From Mariniflexile sp. TRM1-10 (lineage in GTDB: Bacteria > Bacteroidota > Bacteroidia > Flavobacteriales > Flavobacteriaceae), in NCBI RefSeq assembly GCF_003425985.1, contig NZ_CP022985.1, positions 223,501 through 287,500 on the forward strand: 64,000 bases of DNA, written 5' to 3'. The notes under the pieces were generated by a model. It ran no database searches. It was not told the origin of the DNA and was given only the letters and a program-made list of their open reading frames with translations. The position numbers and the translations under genes were made by a program. Of this stretch, positions 1 through 10,520 are shown piece by piece. How positions within the stretch are numbered: position 1 is the stretch's first letter; each line of letters opens with the position of its first letter.

Positions 1-213
1 GTAGTCGCCCACTTTAATGCTTCCTTCATCATGACTTAAAAGATTAACAATACACTTAATCAACACCGATTTTCCCGAACCGGATTTTCCTAATATCACT
101 AAATTTTCTTCTTCATGAAGTTGGAGCGTTATGCCATCAAGCACCTTCAAATCTCCAAAACTTTTTTTAAGATCCTTTATATCAACAACTGCATTGTTTC
201 CTTTTTTATTCAT
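1..213 (-). CDS. MlaF-type ABC transporter ATP-binding protein (N-terminal 71 residues, cut by window edge)
   Basis: Reading leftwards from ATG at 213 the frame stays open to base 1. The product starts MNKKGNNAVVDIKDL and has the Walker A motif GKSGSGKS near residue 47, so it is an ABC ATPase. Its ATG overlaps the stop of the MlaE-type permease gene by one base (TAATG), which implies translational coupling. In the MlaFEDB family the ATPase drives phospholipid movement between inner and outer membranes. The MlaF assignment rests on this permease neighbour, since only the first third of the protein is visible. Confidence 0.85.
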   Translation of the reverse strand, partial: MNKKGNNAVVDIKDLKKSFGDLKVLDGITLQLHEEENLVILGKSGSGKSVLIKCIVNLLSHDEGSIKVGDY

Positions 214-1031
214 TATAATAAATCGGTTATTTGTACGGCAATTAAGTCTACAATAATTAGTAATAATGATGCGGTTACTACTGCCGAATTTGCCGCAATT
301 CCCACACTTTCTGTTCCTTTACCAGCATGATATCCTTTGTAACATCCAACCAGACCAATGACAGCTCCAAAAAAGAATGATTTTATGATGGCTGGGATGA
401 TATCGATAAAATCTACATTATTAAAGGCTTGGTTTAGGAATAACTTTAAACTTATGGCATCCTTAATGTTTATCCCTAACCAGCTACCAAAAATACCAAT
501 GGCGTCTGCGTACAGTGTCAATAATGGAATCATAACGGTAGCTGCCAAAACCCTGGGGATTATCAAAAAATTTATAGGGTTGGTATTAGACACTTCCATA
601 GCATCAATTTGTTCGCTTACTCGCATAGAACCTAATTCGGCCCCCATACTTGAACCTATCTTTCCTGCACAAATTAGGCCTGTAATTACAGGTCCCATTT
701 CTCGAATGATTGAAATGGCAACCATCCCCGGCAACATAGCGACGGCTCCAAATTCGACCAGTGGTGGCCTTGATTGAATGGTTAAAACCAAACCTACAAT
801 AATACCGGTAATAGAAATGAGACCAACCGATTTATTACCGATTTGATAACATTGTTTTAAAAACTCTTCAAACTCAAACTTTTTGGTAATGAAATTTCTT
901 GATACCAGCTTTAAATAGCCCAGCACATTTGCTATATCTATAAAAAATTGAATACTTTTTTCTTTTATATAAGGAATAAAAGATGGAATATTTGAAGATA
1001 CATTATTAGGTTGACTTGTTTTTTTTGGCAT
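213..1031 (-). CDS. mlaE: MlaE-family lipid ABC transporter permease
   Basis: This 272-residue inner-membrane protein has about five hydrophobic segments (roughly 65-90, 95-115, 158-180, 213-235, 248-270). It carries the family signature EMGPVITGLICAGKIG followed by AELGSMRVSEQIDAME in the middle. MlaE permeases form the membrane part of a transporter that maintains outer-membrane lipid asymmetry. Length is usual for the family apart from a roughly 40-residue N-terminal extension. It is the first gene of the mlaE-mlaF pair. No MlaD gene is in view; it could lie beyond the left edge. Confidence 0.93.
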   Translation of the reverse strand: MPKKTSQPNNVSSNIPSFIPYIKEKSIQFFIDIANVLGYLKLVSRNFITKKFEFEEFLKQCYQIGNKSVGLISITGIIVGLVLTIQSRPPLVEFGAVAMLPGMVAISIIREMGPVITGLICAGKIGSSMGAELGSMRVSEQIDAMEVSNTNPINFLIIPRVLAATVMIPLLTLYADAIGIFGSWLGINIKDAISLKLFLNQAFNNVDFIDIIPAIIKSFFFGAVIGLVGCYKGYHAGKGTESVGIAANSAVVTASLLLIIVDLIAVQITDLL

Positions 1032-1186
1032 GATGATATCCTTAAAATAATGGAATAAAATTACATGCTTTTTGAGTTTAAAAATTTACAGGATTTTAAG
1101 ATTTTATTATACAATACCGATGCGTGTTGCGTCTTAAAATAGACGACAAAGTGTATTATAAATCTATAAACGAAATAAAATAGAGG

Positions 1187-3475
1187 TTAAAAAGGATAGC
1201 CTATTGCTAAATTGAAAATCAGGTTTTCCTTTCTCCATGCACTACTCCCAAAATTAATAGCGTCAAAAACCCATCTGTCGCCTTTTGGTAAATATGGTTT
1301 CCTTAAAGGAAAAGCAAAATCGGTTCGAAGCACCAAAAAATTGAAATCGAATCGTAATCCCAAACCAGTACCTACGGCCAACTCGTTTAAAAACTGACCA
1401 GAAAATTTGGCTCCCGGCTTTTCATCATTTGTATTTAATAACCATATATTGCCCGCATCAATAAACACAGCTCCTTTTACTAATTTGTATATTTTGGTTC
1501 GTAATTCCGTGCTGAACTCCAACTTTATATCGCCCGATTGGTCTGGTAAAAACGTATTGGTCACTTCGTTGCCATTAAATGTTCCCGGGCCAATAGACCT
1601 TGCCCTAAAAGCCCGAATGCTATTGGTACCTCCTATAAAAAATTGCTTTATAAAAGGCAACTCTTTAGAATTTCCATACGGAATTCCTGCCCCAGCAATA
1701 ATTCTACTGGCAAGTGTGGTTTCTTTTCCAAAGTTATAATAATGACGAAATTCCAGTTCTAGTTTTGAATATTGACTGAAGGGAACTCCTAATATAGTTT
1801 TGGGATTGTCGCTATCATTAGCCCCTAAGATTAATCCTATGGCATTACCCGATAAATCGATACCTCCCTTAAAATAGATGTTATTTGTTTTATTTTTCAG
1901 CATGGTATTGGTGTAGGTATACGAATAAGTCGTGCCAAAAATGAGTTGTTTGTCAATGACTTTCTGTAAAGACGGATTATCGGCAATTTGTTGTTTGTAT
2001 AAATCGGACACATTATTGGATGACGTATAAGCGATGTTGACGACATTAAGGTTATGTTCTTTTCGCTCGTTTTCTTTCCATACATATCCAAACAAACCAT
2101 TGAATGTTCTTAATGAATAGAGTTTGGTTCTTAATTGATATTCATAACCCATGGAAACTTTTGTATTTGGCACATAAGCGCTGCCTGAAGTCATTTTAAA
2201 TGGCGAGATAAATCGTGGCCAAACCAAACTGGCATCTCCACCAAACCGATATATATTATACCCTTTATTTAGTCCAGAAATTTGAACTTCCAATCCTGCA
2301 AATCCTGAAATTTTGAGTAATTCTGCTCCTTTAAATGTATTTCTATTGCTCCAATTGATGTTTAATTCGGTTCCTGAATAATTAGCCGAATTCGTTTTAG
2401 CCAACGCTTCGACTTGAATTGATTTTTTTGGTAACGGTGTTAAATAATAATACGCATCCAACTGATTGTTAACAGCATCCGTTTCTTTAAATTCATTTTT
2501 CACAAATTTGAAAGTTCCAAGAGTAATCAATCTGTTTAAAGAGAGATTATGCATCGTTCTATTATATAAATCGCCCTTATCAAATAACAAGGTTTTTTCA
2601 AAAATAAGAGGCTTAAAAACAGTTTTATTGTCAATAATGGTAAAATCTTTATATTTTAAAGTATCCATTTTTGTGGTAGCAACGGTATCTCTTCTTAAAT
2701 TGAAACTGGGATACACAAAAATATTATTGATACTATATTGATTTTTAGCTTTTTGGGGAATATCGTTTTTAATTTTTACAATTAAATCTACTTCATGATT
2801 GGCAACCGTACTATCTACTTGAACCAAAAGATAGTTTTCATTGAAATAATAAAAACCTCTTTCTTTTAAATGGGCATCAATTCTTGCTCTTTCATTTTTA
2901 ATAGTATTCAAATCATACGGCTTTCCTACTTTTAAAAGGCTTTCTTCTTTCAGCTTATTAATTTCTTTACTTAAAAGTATGGAATCCTTCGGAAAAACAA
3001 CTTTTTTAATCTTATATTGATTGTGTAATTTAACACTATAATTGGCTTTTGCTTTTTTACCTATTCTTGTAGAATCGGCTTTAGATTCAGCATTAAAAAA
3101 ACCTTTATTTTCAACATGGTTTTGAACCACTTTTCGGTTGTATTCCAAATCGACTTTACTCATTAAAACAGGTTCTTGCCCTAATTTATATTTAACCCAA
3201 TATCTAAAACCTTTATCTTTTTTTACTTTATCAAATATGTTGTAAAAAAAGATACTGGGGCGCATTCCTATAATGGATTTGTTGGGTTTTGGACGAATTA
3301 ATTCATCCAATTCAGATTTTATGGTTCTCCTGATTTTTCTTGGCTCTTTACCTTTTTCAATATCAATAGTATGGCCAACATACAATAAATCTCCTTCGGG
3401 AACATGTCGTGTCCCACTGCAATTCAACAGCATGGAAACTAAAAAAAATAATAGTATGTACTTATAAAATCTCAT
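1187..3475 (-). CDS. tamL: TamL, Omp85/BamA-family outer-membrane lipoprotein
   Basis: The 762-residue protein begins with a lipoprotein signal peptide (LLNC lipobox, Cys19). POTRA-like segments follow, with the motif RIDAHLKERGFYYF near residue 205, then a C-terminal beta-barrel. GGTNSIRAFRARSIGPG near residue 600 corresponds to the Omp85 loop-6 motif, with RAF in place of the usual RGF. A lipidated TamA-like protein is the Bacteroidota version called TamL. It would work with TamB to place proteins or lipids in the outer membrane. Its ATG overlaps the tamB stop by 4 bases, so it is the second gene of a coupled tamB-tamL operon. Confidence 0.93.
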   Translation of the reverse strand: MRFYKYILLFFLVSMLLNCSGTRHVPEGDLLYVGHTIDIEKGKEPRKIRRTIKSELDELIRPKPNKSIIGMRPSIFFYNIFDKVKKDKGFRYWVKYKLGQEPVLMSKVDLEYNRKVVQNHVENKGFFNAESKADSTRIGKKAKANYSVKLHNQYKIKKVVFPKDSILLSKEINKLKEESLLKVGKPYDLNTIKNERARIDAHLKERGFYYFNENYLLVQVDSTVANHEVDLIVKIKNDIPQKAKNQYSINNIFVYPSFNLRRDTVATTKMDTLKYKDFTIIDNKTVFKPLIFEKTLLFDKGDLYNRTMHNLSLNRLITLGTFKFVKNEFKETDAVNNQLDAYYYLTPLPKKSIQVEALAKTNSANYSGTELNINWSNRNTFKGAELLKISGFAGLEVQISGLNKGYNIYRFGGDASLVWPRFISPFKMTSGSAYVPNTKVSMGYEYQLRTKLYSLRTFNGLFGYVWKENERKEHNLNVVNIAYTSSNNVSDLYKQQIADNPSLQKVIDKQLIFGTTYSYTYTNTMLKNKTNNIYFKGGIDLSGNAIGLILGANDSDNPKTILGVPFSQYSKLELEFRHYYNFGKETTLASRIIAGAGIPYGNSKELPFIKQFFIGGTNSIRAFRARSIGPGTFNGNEVTNTFLPDQSGDIKLEFSTELRTKIYKLVKGAVFIDAGNIWLLNTNDEKPGAKFSGQFLNELAVGTGLGLRFDFNFLVLRTDFAFPLRKPYLPKGDRWVFDAINFGSSAWRKENLIFNLAIGYPF

Positions 3476-6400
3476 TCCTTTTGGTCTTTTCTATTGTCTT
3501 TTCGTTTTCTGTGAAATAGCTCCCTAAATTTATCGTAATTCATGGTAATGATAAATGCCACGCCCGTCTCAATAACCTGACCTTGTAAAGCGACTTGATA
3601 GTTGTTTTTTCTGTATGCTCTTAATTTATAACGGCCATCTTTGGTAATTAAATAATCGGCGGAAACATCGCCTGCAATGGTTGACGCCTGCTCGTTTTCG
3701 TGTCCAGTGCCCTCAAGACCAATACTACTTCCTATGGTTACTTTTAATCGGTCGTCCAATAATTGTTTGGAAAGTGCTACATTCAAATCGGTTCTTTCTT
3801 GTCTTTGTCCAGACGTATAATCTTCTGTCGCTTCCAAATCAAAATCCAATTCAAATCCTTTTATTAAATCTCCTGCTAAGTTATTTAACTGTTGCGATAA
3901 AATTTTACTAGCACTTTGTTTGGCTAAAAAAGCACCACTTACACCACCAGCTTCACTTTGAAACGGATTTTCACCAATAAAACGGTTCAATAGCAACAAA
4001 GCAAAAACTTGTTTGTTTAAGGCAGCTTCATCACGTCTTATTTGTTCTAATTTGGCTTGGGTTGCATTAATTATTTCGGTTGAAACATCGTTATTTCCTT
4101 CTGGTAAAATAATATCAAACGTAATTTCCGGATGCAGTAAGTCGCCTTTCATTATTAAATTCGTCTCAAAAGGAATTTTTTGCTTATACATATTTCTTGT
4201 TTCTGCGGTTATTCCTGTTAATTGATCGCTTATCAAGTCTATGGGCGGTGCTTCCACATCATAAACTGCGGTAATATTGATGTTTGCTGTTGTAGGCTCA
4301 CCCGTCCAAAGAATATAACTTCCAGGTTGGATATCAAATTTTCTTTTTATAAAATTGAAATTCATTTCATAAGTTCCACCAACAAACTCATATTTTCCCG
4401 TCAAAGTTGTTTTCCCTGAAGGATCAATACCCCCAGACAATTCGGCTTCCCCTTTCAGTTTTAAATAATCACCATTCGCTTCGTCAATAATAATGGATAT
4501 TTCTGCTTCTTTATCTACAGAAATATTTACTGAAGCATTCACACCTTTTATTTCTGTTTGCGTGATTTGTTTTGTTGGATCTTTAACCGTAATTAAAACA
4601 GGTTGGTCTTGATCAATAAATTCTACAATGCCTTCCCTATCTACAATGGAAGGATCGTTTTGGGGTAAAACAACAGTGAATTTTGTATCTGGATTGATTT
4701 TGACAGTGCCATCAATAATCGGACGATCCAAAGTGCCTTTGATCCCTAAATTATTATCCAAATACAATTCACCATAAAACAAATCATTGTCCTGCGCTTG
4801 CGAATTTACCGCTCTAAAATTTTTGGCAACCACATTCAAATCAAATCCTAAATTGGTATAATCCTTACTATCTATAAAACCACTAATTGTTAATGGATTA
4901 TCATTTTTATCCTGTAGCTTGAAATTGTTAAAAATGATTTTATTGGTATTGAAAACAATAGGGTCATTAATTGATTGGAATCGGGAATTTAATTTAACCA
5001 CCGTAAAACCAACGTCATTAAATTGAATGTTTCCATTTACATTGGGATTGGAAGCTTTGCCCGTAACGGTTAGTTTTCCGTTTATGTACCCCTCACCTTC
5101 CTCTAGATTATTAAAGGTAAAAGCTTCTAGCGATGCCATGTCCAGTCTTTTAATATCTACAACAAAGTCGAGGGTTTCGCTGCTAATATTATAATTTCCA
5201 TCAACATTTAATTGATTGTCATTATCGGTCAATACCACGTTTGCACTGTACAAATTAGTGGTTTGGTTATCTATTTTTACAGTAAGATTCCCAATGGTAT
5301 CTTTTTTAAACGTAAAATCTTCTATATTCAAATCTGCTACAAACAAGGGAGTCGTAGCGATGTTCCTTACAGTCGTATTGCCATTTACCCTGCCCCCAAT
5401 TTCAAAATTGGAAGACACAATGCTCGTTAAGGTCTCGAGCTTAAAATTTTCAAAATCGACTGCAATTGGTGATTGTACAGAAGGGTTTTCAGATTGAATT
5501 GAAAAAATTTGTTGGTTATTTTGAATCTCAAAATTATTAACTAGAACGCCATTATTTTCAATTTTAATAAGATTATCATCTTTAATGCCCCATTCTTCAT
5601 AGTTCAATAAGAATGCTTCCGGATTGAAATGAATTTCTGAAGTCCCCTTGTTTTCTTTAAAGTTGCCCGAAATATTATAGCGTTCTTTATTTTCTGAATC
5701 TTTTATATTCAGCTCATAATCCACAGTATTATCTTCTATTTTTCCTGTTAATTTAGTTTGTGGAATGATAAGTTCATCGCTTTTAATAGTGGCAATGGAA
5801 ACATCATAAAGCAAAGCATTTTCCTGTGTATTTGCATTAAAAATGCCGTTGGTAATCTCAATATTACCATAATTAAATCTGGGAATGGACGCATTAATGA
5901 TGATGGTATCATTCGTTGAGTTATATTTTCCACTAATGGTAATTTCTGATAATTCTTTAATTTCAGGAACCATTTTTTTAATAATGCGATTATCTTTAAT
6001 AATGACATCAAATTGCAAATCTTGCTCTGTATTTGTAGCTATATACTTTTTATCAACTTGGTAGTATTTTGAAAATGAATTAATGAGCTGGTCGCTTATG
6101 GTAGATAATTCATAATTACCTGTAATTAATCCACTTGCAAATTGAGATTTTAATACAATCGAATCTTTTTCTTTTGTTGAAACAGCCCTAATACTTATAG
6201 TATCTAACGGAAATTGTTCGTTTTCCAAAGCCACAAAAAAGTTATTAAAACTCACACTGCCATTCAAATTGTCTGGATTTAAATCCGTGAAATTTGCAGC
6301 AATATCACCTTTCATTTTTAAAGGCCCTGCATGAAGATTCAATTTGTTTAAATCAACGAGCTCTATATTCAGTTTTAAATCTAATGTCGGTTTATTTGAA

Positions 6401-8181
6401 TCTGAAGACCCATTTGCATCTAAAACAAAATTCAAATTTGGATCTGATAAATTGGCATTAGCAACATACTTACCATTATCAATATGACCATCCATGGTTA
6501 TGTTTTGATACTCATAGCCATTGAATTTTATTTTTACAATTTTTGATGTCAGTTTAGCCGTTGCTGTTGCTGGATCCAAACTTCTGCCATTTATAGTGGC
6601 GTTTGCGGTCACTCTTCCAAATTGATTGTTTTTGATGAAGGTGCCTAAATCGAAATTTTCCACACTGGCATCAGCACTGTATCTTTCGTTGTTTTTTTGT
6701 GATTGGTCGAAGGTAGCATCCACAACGGCATTCCCCAATGAACTTTCTAAATCCAGAAGCGTTTCAAAAGCATGGATGCTTCCTTTAAAAGCCCCTTGAA
6801 TGTGGAAATTTTTAGGGAGTTGAATGGTATTTGGAATGGTGTTTTTTGGTGTAAAAGCATATATGTCTTTAGCGGAACTTTCAAAATCGAGAATAGTGAT
6901 ATCAAAAACACTTTTATCTACATTGGGCAGCCCTGTGATAGTGCCGTTTATATCCACTATGGTATTCCCAATACCTTGGGCATTCAATGTGCTAATTTTT
7001 AAATCATCTAATTTTCCTTTTACAATCGCATTCAAGTTTATAATCGCTTTTGGATGGTTTTTAAAAACATCTATGGTATCAAGACTGGGAACAAATAATA
7101 AAACATCTTTAAATCCAATGCTATTATTTTCAAGATTGGTATCGATATAAAGCGTTTCTGGATGTCGACTTAAGGATTCAATCGAAGGATAGGCAATTGA
7201 AACATGGTCTTTCAAAATGGTTTGAGGCGTTTTAAGGTATAGATTTTTTAAAAAGGCGCTCGTTGGAGTATAATCGAATTTGGTTGTGAATGCTTCTAAA
7301 ACAAAACCGCTTTTTTCTTTAAAATTTAAAGCATGAATTGTGCCCGAATAACTATCGGTATGCATTGCAAACGATTCTGCATTAAGATTTAAACCTTTTA
7401 TTTTAAGATGGTTATAATCGATACCTTTTGACAATCTTTCAGCATTATTATTATCAAAAACAAAATTGAAAGCGGTAATATTAACATCATCTGCTGTTAT
7501 TTTCCAAGAAGTATTTGAGCTACTTTCATCAGATTTCAACTCAGGTTCTTTTACTTTTTCTGATGCATTCAAAATAACATAGCCATTTGTTTGATTCAAC
7601 TCCAAACTATTTATGCGTATGGTTTGCTTTTCTAAATCGATGGCTTTTAACGTAGCTGCAAATTCGGAAAAGGTAATCCCAGTATTAATATGGGCAACTT
7701 CGTCTTTGTAACTAAACTTTATATTATTGAGATTAATTTTATCGATTGACAATTCTACAGGTTCATCACTTTTGGGTTTATCGGGAGTTTCAAAAGCCTT
7801 GATAATGTAATCGAAATTGAAAACAGAATCTTTATCAACCTTAATATTTACAGTGGTTGCTTCTAAAACTATAGAGTTAATCTCAACCCTATTATTTAAC
7901 AATGCAAAAAGACCAATATCCACTTTTAACGATTTTCCTTGTAAAAGTGTATCCTGCGACTGGTCTTCAAAATAGAAATCATTTAAGTTTATTTTTTTAG
8001 GCAAACTTATGTCTATGGAGCCAATTCTGACTTCTGTTTTTATCTTATCTTCTAGATAATTGACCACTTTATTTTTTACAATATTTTGGACAAAAGGCAC
8101 TTGTAATGACATAACCAGAATTAAAAAAAGCACTACAAATAGCAAGATAACTTTCAATATAAGTTTAGCAGCTTTTTTCAA
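3472..8181 (-). CDS. tamB: TamB-family translocation/assembly module protein (DUF490)
   Basis: This 1569-residue protein has one N-terminal membrane anchor (residues 7-30) and a long beta-rich region of repeated short strands, as expected for a TamB lipid/protein-bridging tube. The C-terminal DUF490 region (about 1180-1560) contains GTYEMNFNFIKRKFDIQPGS and a final segment ending FRELFHRKRKDNRKDQKE. TamB spans the periplasm and works with the Omp85 partner encoded immediately downstream, whose start overlaps this stop by 4 bases. Length is normal for the Bacteroidota homologues. No internal breaks are seen. Confidence 0.93.
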   Translation of the reverse strand: MKKAAKLILKVILLFVVLFLILVMSLQVPFVQNIVKNKVVNYLEDKIKTEVRIGSIDISLPKKINLNDFYFEDQSQDTLLQGKSLKVDIGLFALLNNRVEINSIVLEATTVNIKVDKDSVFNFDYIIKAFETPDKPKSDEPVELSIDKINLNNIKFSYKDEVAHINTGITFSEFAATLKAIDLEKQTIRINSLELNQTNGYVILNASEKVKEPELKSDESSSNTSWKITADDVNITAFNFVFDNNNAERLSKGIDYNHLKIKGLNLNAESFAMHTDSYSGTIHALNFKEKSGFVLEAFTTKFDYTPTSAFLKNLYLKTPQTILKDHVSIAYPSIESLSRHPETLYIDTNLENNSIGFKDVLLFVPSLDTIDVFKNHPKAIINLNAIVKGKLDDLKISTLNAQGIGNTIVDINGTITGLPNVDKSVFDITILDFESSAKDIYAFTPKNTIPNTIQLPKNFHIQGAFKGSIHAFETLLDLESSLGNAVVDATFDQSQKNNERYSADASVENFDLGTFIKNNQFGRVTANATINGRSLDPATATAKLTSKIVKIKFNGYEYQNITMDGHIDNGKYVANANLSDPNLNFVLDANGSSDSNKPTLDLKLNIELVDLNKLNLHAGPLKMKGDIAANFTDLNPDNLNGSVSFNNFFVALENEQFPLDTISIRAVSTKEKDSIVLKSQFASGLITGNYELSTISDQLINSFSKYYQVDKKYIATNTEQDLQFDVIIKDNRIIKKMVPEIKELSEITISGKYNSTNDTIIINASIPRFNYGNIEITNGIFNANTQENALLYDVSIATIKSDELIIPQTKLTGKIEDNTVDYELNIKDSENKERYNISGNFKENKGTSEIHFNPEAFLLNYEEWGIKDDNLIKIENNGVLVNNFEIQNNQQIFSIQSENPSVQSPIAVDFENFKLETLTSIVSSNFEIGGRVNGNTTVRNIATTPLFVADLNIEDFTFKKDTIGNLTVKIDNQTTNLYSANVVLTDNDNQLNVDGNYNISSETLDFVVDIKRLDMASLEAFTFNNLEEGEGYINGKLTVTGKASNPNVNGNIQFNDVGFTVVKLNSRFQSINDPIVFNTNKIIFNNFKLQDKNDNPLTISGFIDSKDYTNLGFDLNVVAKNFRAVNSQAQDNDLFYGELYLDNNLGIKGTLDRPIIDGTVKINPDTKFTVVLPQNDPSIVDREGIVEFIDQDQPVLITVKDPTKQITQTEIKGVNASVNISVDKEAEISIIIDEANGDYLKLKGEAELSGGIDPSGKTTLTGKYEFVGGTYEMNFNFIKRKFDIQPGSYILWTGEPTTANINITAVYDVEAPPIDLISDQLTGITAETRNMYKQKIPFETNLIMKGDLLHPEITFDIILPEGNNDVSTEIINATQAKLEQIRRDEAALNKQVFALLLLNRFIGENPFQSEAGGVSGAFLAKQSASKILSQQLNNLAGDLIKGFELDFDLEATEDYTSGQRQERTDLNVALSKQLLDDRLKVTIGSSIGLEGTGHENEQASTIAGDVSADYLITKDGRYKLRAYRKNNYQVALQGQVIETGVAFIITMNYDKFRELFHRKRKDNRKDQKE

Positions 8182-8585
8182 TTTTAAGACGGTTATAATT
8201 TAAATAAGTTTTTTTGCTAGCTGAAATCCCAAATCAAGATGTTTTTTATAGATATACACATAGTTCCCGCACAAAATCCTTTTCTAACATACTATTGAAT
8301 TTCATTCTCCAATTTTAAATAATTAAAAATTTTCATGAAGATAATGCTATATGTCTTCGATTTATTATATAATTATAAAAAATTCTTTTAAGATTTTAAG
8401 CTAAAGATGGACTTTCCATAAACATGCATTAAAGTTAGTGACCTTTACCCGACTTTAACATGCCAATCTTAGTAGCTCCACCATTTATGTATTGGTGCCA
8501 TCAATCACACAATGTACGAATTTATATCTTATTTACGAAATAAGCGGAAAGAGATCTCAGAGCATATCTATGAGTTTTCTTTTTG
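8182..8585. other. Intergenic, no gene seen
   Basis: AT-rich DNA upstream of tamB. It must carry the tamB promoter, but I could not identify a convincing TAnnTTTG box. No ORF here resembles a known protein. Confidence 0.5.
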
Positions 8586-8737
8586 CCACGAATTACACTA
8601 ATTTGCACAAATTTTAATGATTCTAAAAAATCACACAAATTTTATCTGCCTTTGGCAGATTCGTGGAATATTATAACATTCAAATTTGTGTTATTTCGTG
8701 ACCCGAGCGACAGCAAACAGGCGAAGCAAATTCGTGG
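8586..8737. repeat. Dispersed palindromic repeat with CCACGAATT ends
   Basis: The segment opens with CCACGAATT and closes with AATTCGTGG, giving terminal inverted repeats. Inside are a second inverted pair (CTGCCTTTGGCAG) and several copies of a CACAAATT motif. From general knowledge, CACGAATT-type intergenic repeats are frequent in Flavobacteriia genomes. It codes for nothing. Confidence 0.7.
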
Positions 8738-8801
8738 CTGATTTTTATTTCTAAAACTGGTGCGTTTGCCCTGAAAGAGGCCTTGCTTTTATAAAAACGA
8801 C

Positions 8802-8838
8802 AAAGCTCTTAAAAATGAGATTGTATTTTAAGAGCTTT
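8802..8838. terminator. Strong bidirectional hairpin
   Basis: A 13-bp perfect stem (AAAGCTCTTAAAA with TTTTAAGAGCTTT) and an 11-nt loop. The minus-strand side is followed by a T-rich stretch. It lies beside the large repeat at 8842. Confidence 0.6.
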
Positions 8839-8841
8839 TAG

Positions 8842-9161
8842 GGACTGCCTAAGTTTAACCTTTTGGTCTTTTATGCATCTTTCCCGTCATACTTCAGCTA
8901 TTTTCGGTCTGTAGCTATGCTATGAACTCTCCCTTGCGGCAGCCTGGCCCCTTCGCTAGAGGTTGTCTAAAAAGCCCTTTAAATTTAGTTTGTCAGGTTG
9001 AGCTTCTCGAAATTGATATTGATTACCAGTTAGTTAAAATATTTCGACAAGCTCAACCTGACACAGAACTAGACTTTTTAGACAGCCTCTTATACGCTCG
9101 GCCCTGTCTGACGAAAAAATACACCATAAAATATTCCAAAAACAAAATTTAGACAGTCTTT
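8842..9161 (-). repeat. MITE-like inverted-repeat element, copy 1, with nested inverted repeats
   Basis: In reverse complement this segment matches 14583-14790: a GACTGTCTAAATTTTG start, a GTGTATTTTTTC box, CAGACAGGG, GAGCGTATAA, TAGCGAAGG, GCCAGGCTG, GCAAGGGAGA, AGCTACAGACCGAAAA and a GGCAGTCCC end. Between GAGCGTATAA and TAGCGAAGG it holds a second inverted pair (GAGGCTGTCTAAAAAG with CTTTTTAGACAACCTC). Inside that is a third (GTCAGGTTGAGCTTCTCG with CGACAAGCTCAACCTGAC). Three nested hairpins are therefore visible. The open frame at 8922-9152 is an artefact of this repeat. Confidence 0.8.
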
Positions 9162-9284
9162 TGGATTTGTGCAAAAAAAGGGCAATTTATTTTTCAATAC
9201 CATCCTTTAGTGCCATCTTACATTTTCGCTTCAATCAAAAAAGTTAAAATTAATTCTTACAACATAAACACTAAAATTGCTAAA

Positions 9285-9731
9285 TTAATCTTCTCTATAA
9301 GGATTGTCGTTTGCCCATTGCTCATAATTTCTAAATTGTGACTCATCCAGAATGGGTACCAAGTTATCTCTCTGAATTTTCATTCTGTCTTTTATGGTTA
9401 TTGTTTTTTGAGGATTATTTCTCTCCCATGTATCCATTGATGTACGCATCGCAGTTTCATAGCGTTGTATTTGTTCATCTGTCATATTTAAAGACGAATA
9501 CATGTGCTCATTTCTTTGTGTGTCATACTCTTCTTGGGTGAGATCAGGATCTTGGGTATTGTTCATGGTCCCATCATTCGACATATGGTCGTTGTTACTA
9601 TCCTTATCATTTATTGCAGGGTCTGTCATATAGGTATCTGTACTATCAGTCCCTGTCTTTTTTTGTGAATTGCCGCATGCTATTAAGAGTAAAACGAGTA
9701 AGCTTGATAAAACTTTTAGTGTATTTTTCAT
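9285..9731 (-). CDS. Small lipoprotein of unknown function
   Basis: From ATG at 9731 the product is 148 residues, with a lipoprotein signal (VLLLIAC lipobox). A low-complexity Asp/Asn/Thr/Ser linker follows to about residue 60. The helical C-terminus (about 65-145) contains LNMTDEQIQRYETAMR and FRNYEQWANDNPY, which suggests a small periplasmic helical domain. An in-frame start nine codons upstream would put charged residues before the signal peptide, so the later ATG is preferred. It lies 140 bp downstream of the ECF sigma gene on the same strand and may belong to its regulon. No function is recognised. Confidence 0.75.
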   Translation of the reverse strand: MKNTLKVLSSLLVLLLIACGNSQKKTGTDSTDTYMTDPAINDKDSNNDHMSNDGTMNNTQDPDLTQEEYDTQRNEHMYSSLNMTDEQIQRYETAMRTSMDTWERNNPQKTITIKDRMKIQRDNLVPILDESQFRNYEQWANDNPYRED

Positions 9732-9873
9732 ATATTTAGTTTTAAAATTAATACCCAAATTAGTATTAGTTCTTAAGACGGACGTTCTCTATCTATAAAA
9801 AAACTACTCCAAAAAATAATACATTACGAATTTGATTTCAATAAAATTATTAGCAACTAATGGATTCCAAAGG

Positions 9874-10422
9874 TTACCCCATAGCCAATAAGCCTAGAAC
9901 TTGCCTTAAAAAATCCAGAAGCTTTCTTAATTTGCGGTATGCCACTTTTTTATGGTCCTTGACCGTATTGATAGAGATGGACAATGCCTTGGCAATTTCA
10001 TCATTGGTGTAGTCTTTGATGCTGAGCCTAATGACCTGGGCTGCTTTGGCCGGTAGTGTCTTAATGGCGTTTTCTATGATAACGGTGGTTTCCACGACTA
10101 TGGCCTCGGACATAAGGAATTCTTCCGTACCATAGATTTCCATGTTTTCCTGTCCATAGCGCTCTGTAAGCAGATGTTGTTTGCTCTTTAGGTGATTGAG
10201 ACATTTATTCCTTACGGCTTTATAAAAATAATCGGTGGTATGGTTCTCATCTTGAAAAGTAGTCTTTTCCTCCCATACTTTAATAAAAACCTCCTGAACA
10301 ATGTCTTTTGAGAGCTCTAAATTATCAAGGTATTTGTGTGCGAATACACATAGTTGTGGGTACAGGCTCTTAAAAAGCGTGCTGTAATCTTTAAATGTTA
10401 GTTCTCCTCTACCTTCCTTCAT
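9874..10422 (-). CDS. ECF sigma-70 family RNA polymerase sigma factor (FecI-like)
   Basis: The 182-residue protein has region 2 (residues 15-85, LELSKDIVQEVFIKVWEE) and region 4 (about 115-170, with the DEIAKALSISINTVKDHKKV helix-turn-helix). Together they form the standard two-domain ECF sigma factor, which directs RNA polymerase to a small regulon. The ATG at 10422 is preceded by GAGGAGGGAAAAACC, an unusually good Shine-Dalgarno match for this phylum. No adjacent FecR-type anti-sigma gene is visible, and the downstream neighbour is a small lipoprotein. Confidence 0.9.
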   Translation of the reverse strand: MKEGRGELTFKDYSTLFKSLYPQLCVFAHKYLDNLELSKDIVQEVFIKVWEEKTTFQDENHTTDYFYKAVRNKCLNHLKSKQHLLTERYGQENMEIYGTEEFLMSEAIVVETTVIIENAIKTLPAKAAQVIRLSIKDYTNDEIAKALSISINTVKDHKKVAYRKLRKLLDFLRQVLGLLAMG

Positions 10423-10520
10423 GGTTTTTCCCTCCTCGTGACTTTATATAGCATAGAATTTATCAAAATTCAAAAAATTTTGTAAGTGGCCTTGATAAGC
10501 CTATACTACCTATATACTTT

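Noticed and set aside
8922..9152. 76-codon open frame
   Set aside because: It lies entirely in the palindromic repeat and also has no similarity to proteins; it mirrors the frame seen in the other repeat copy.
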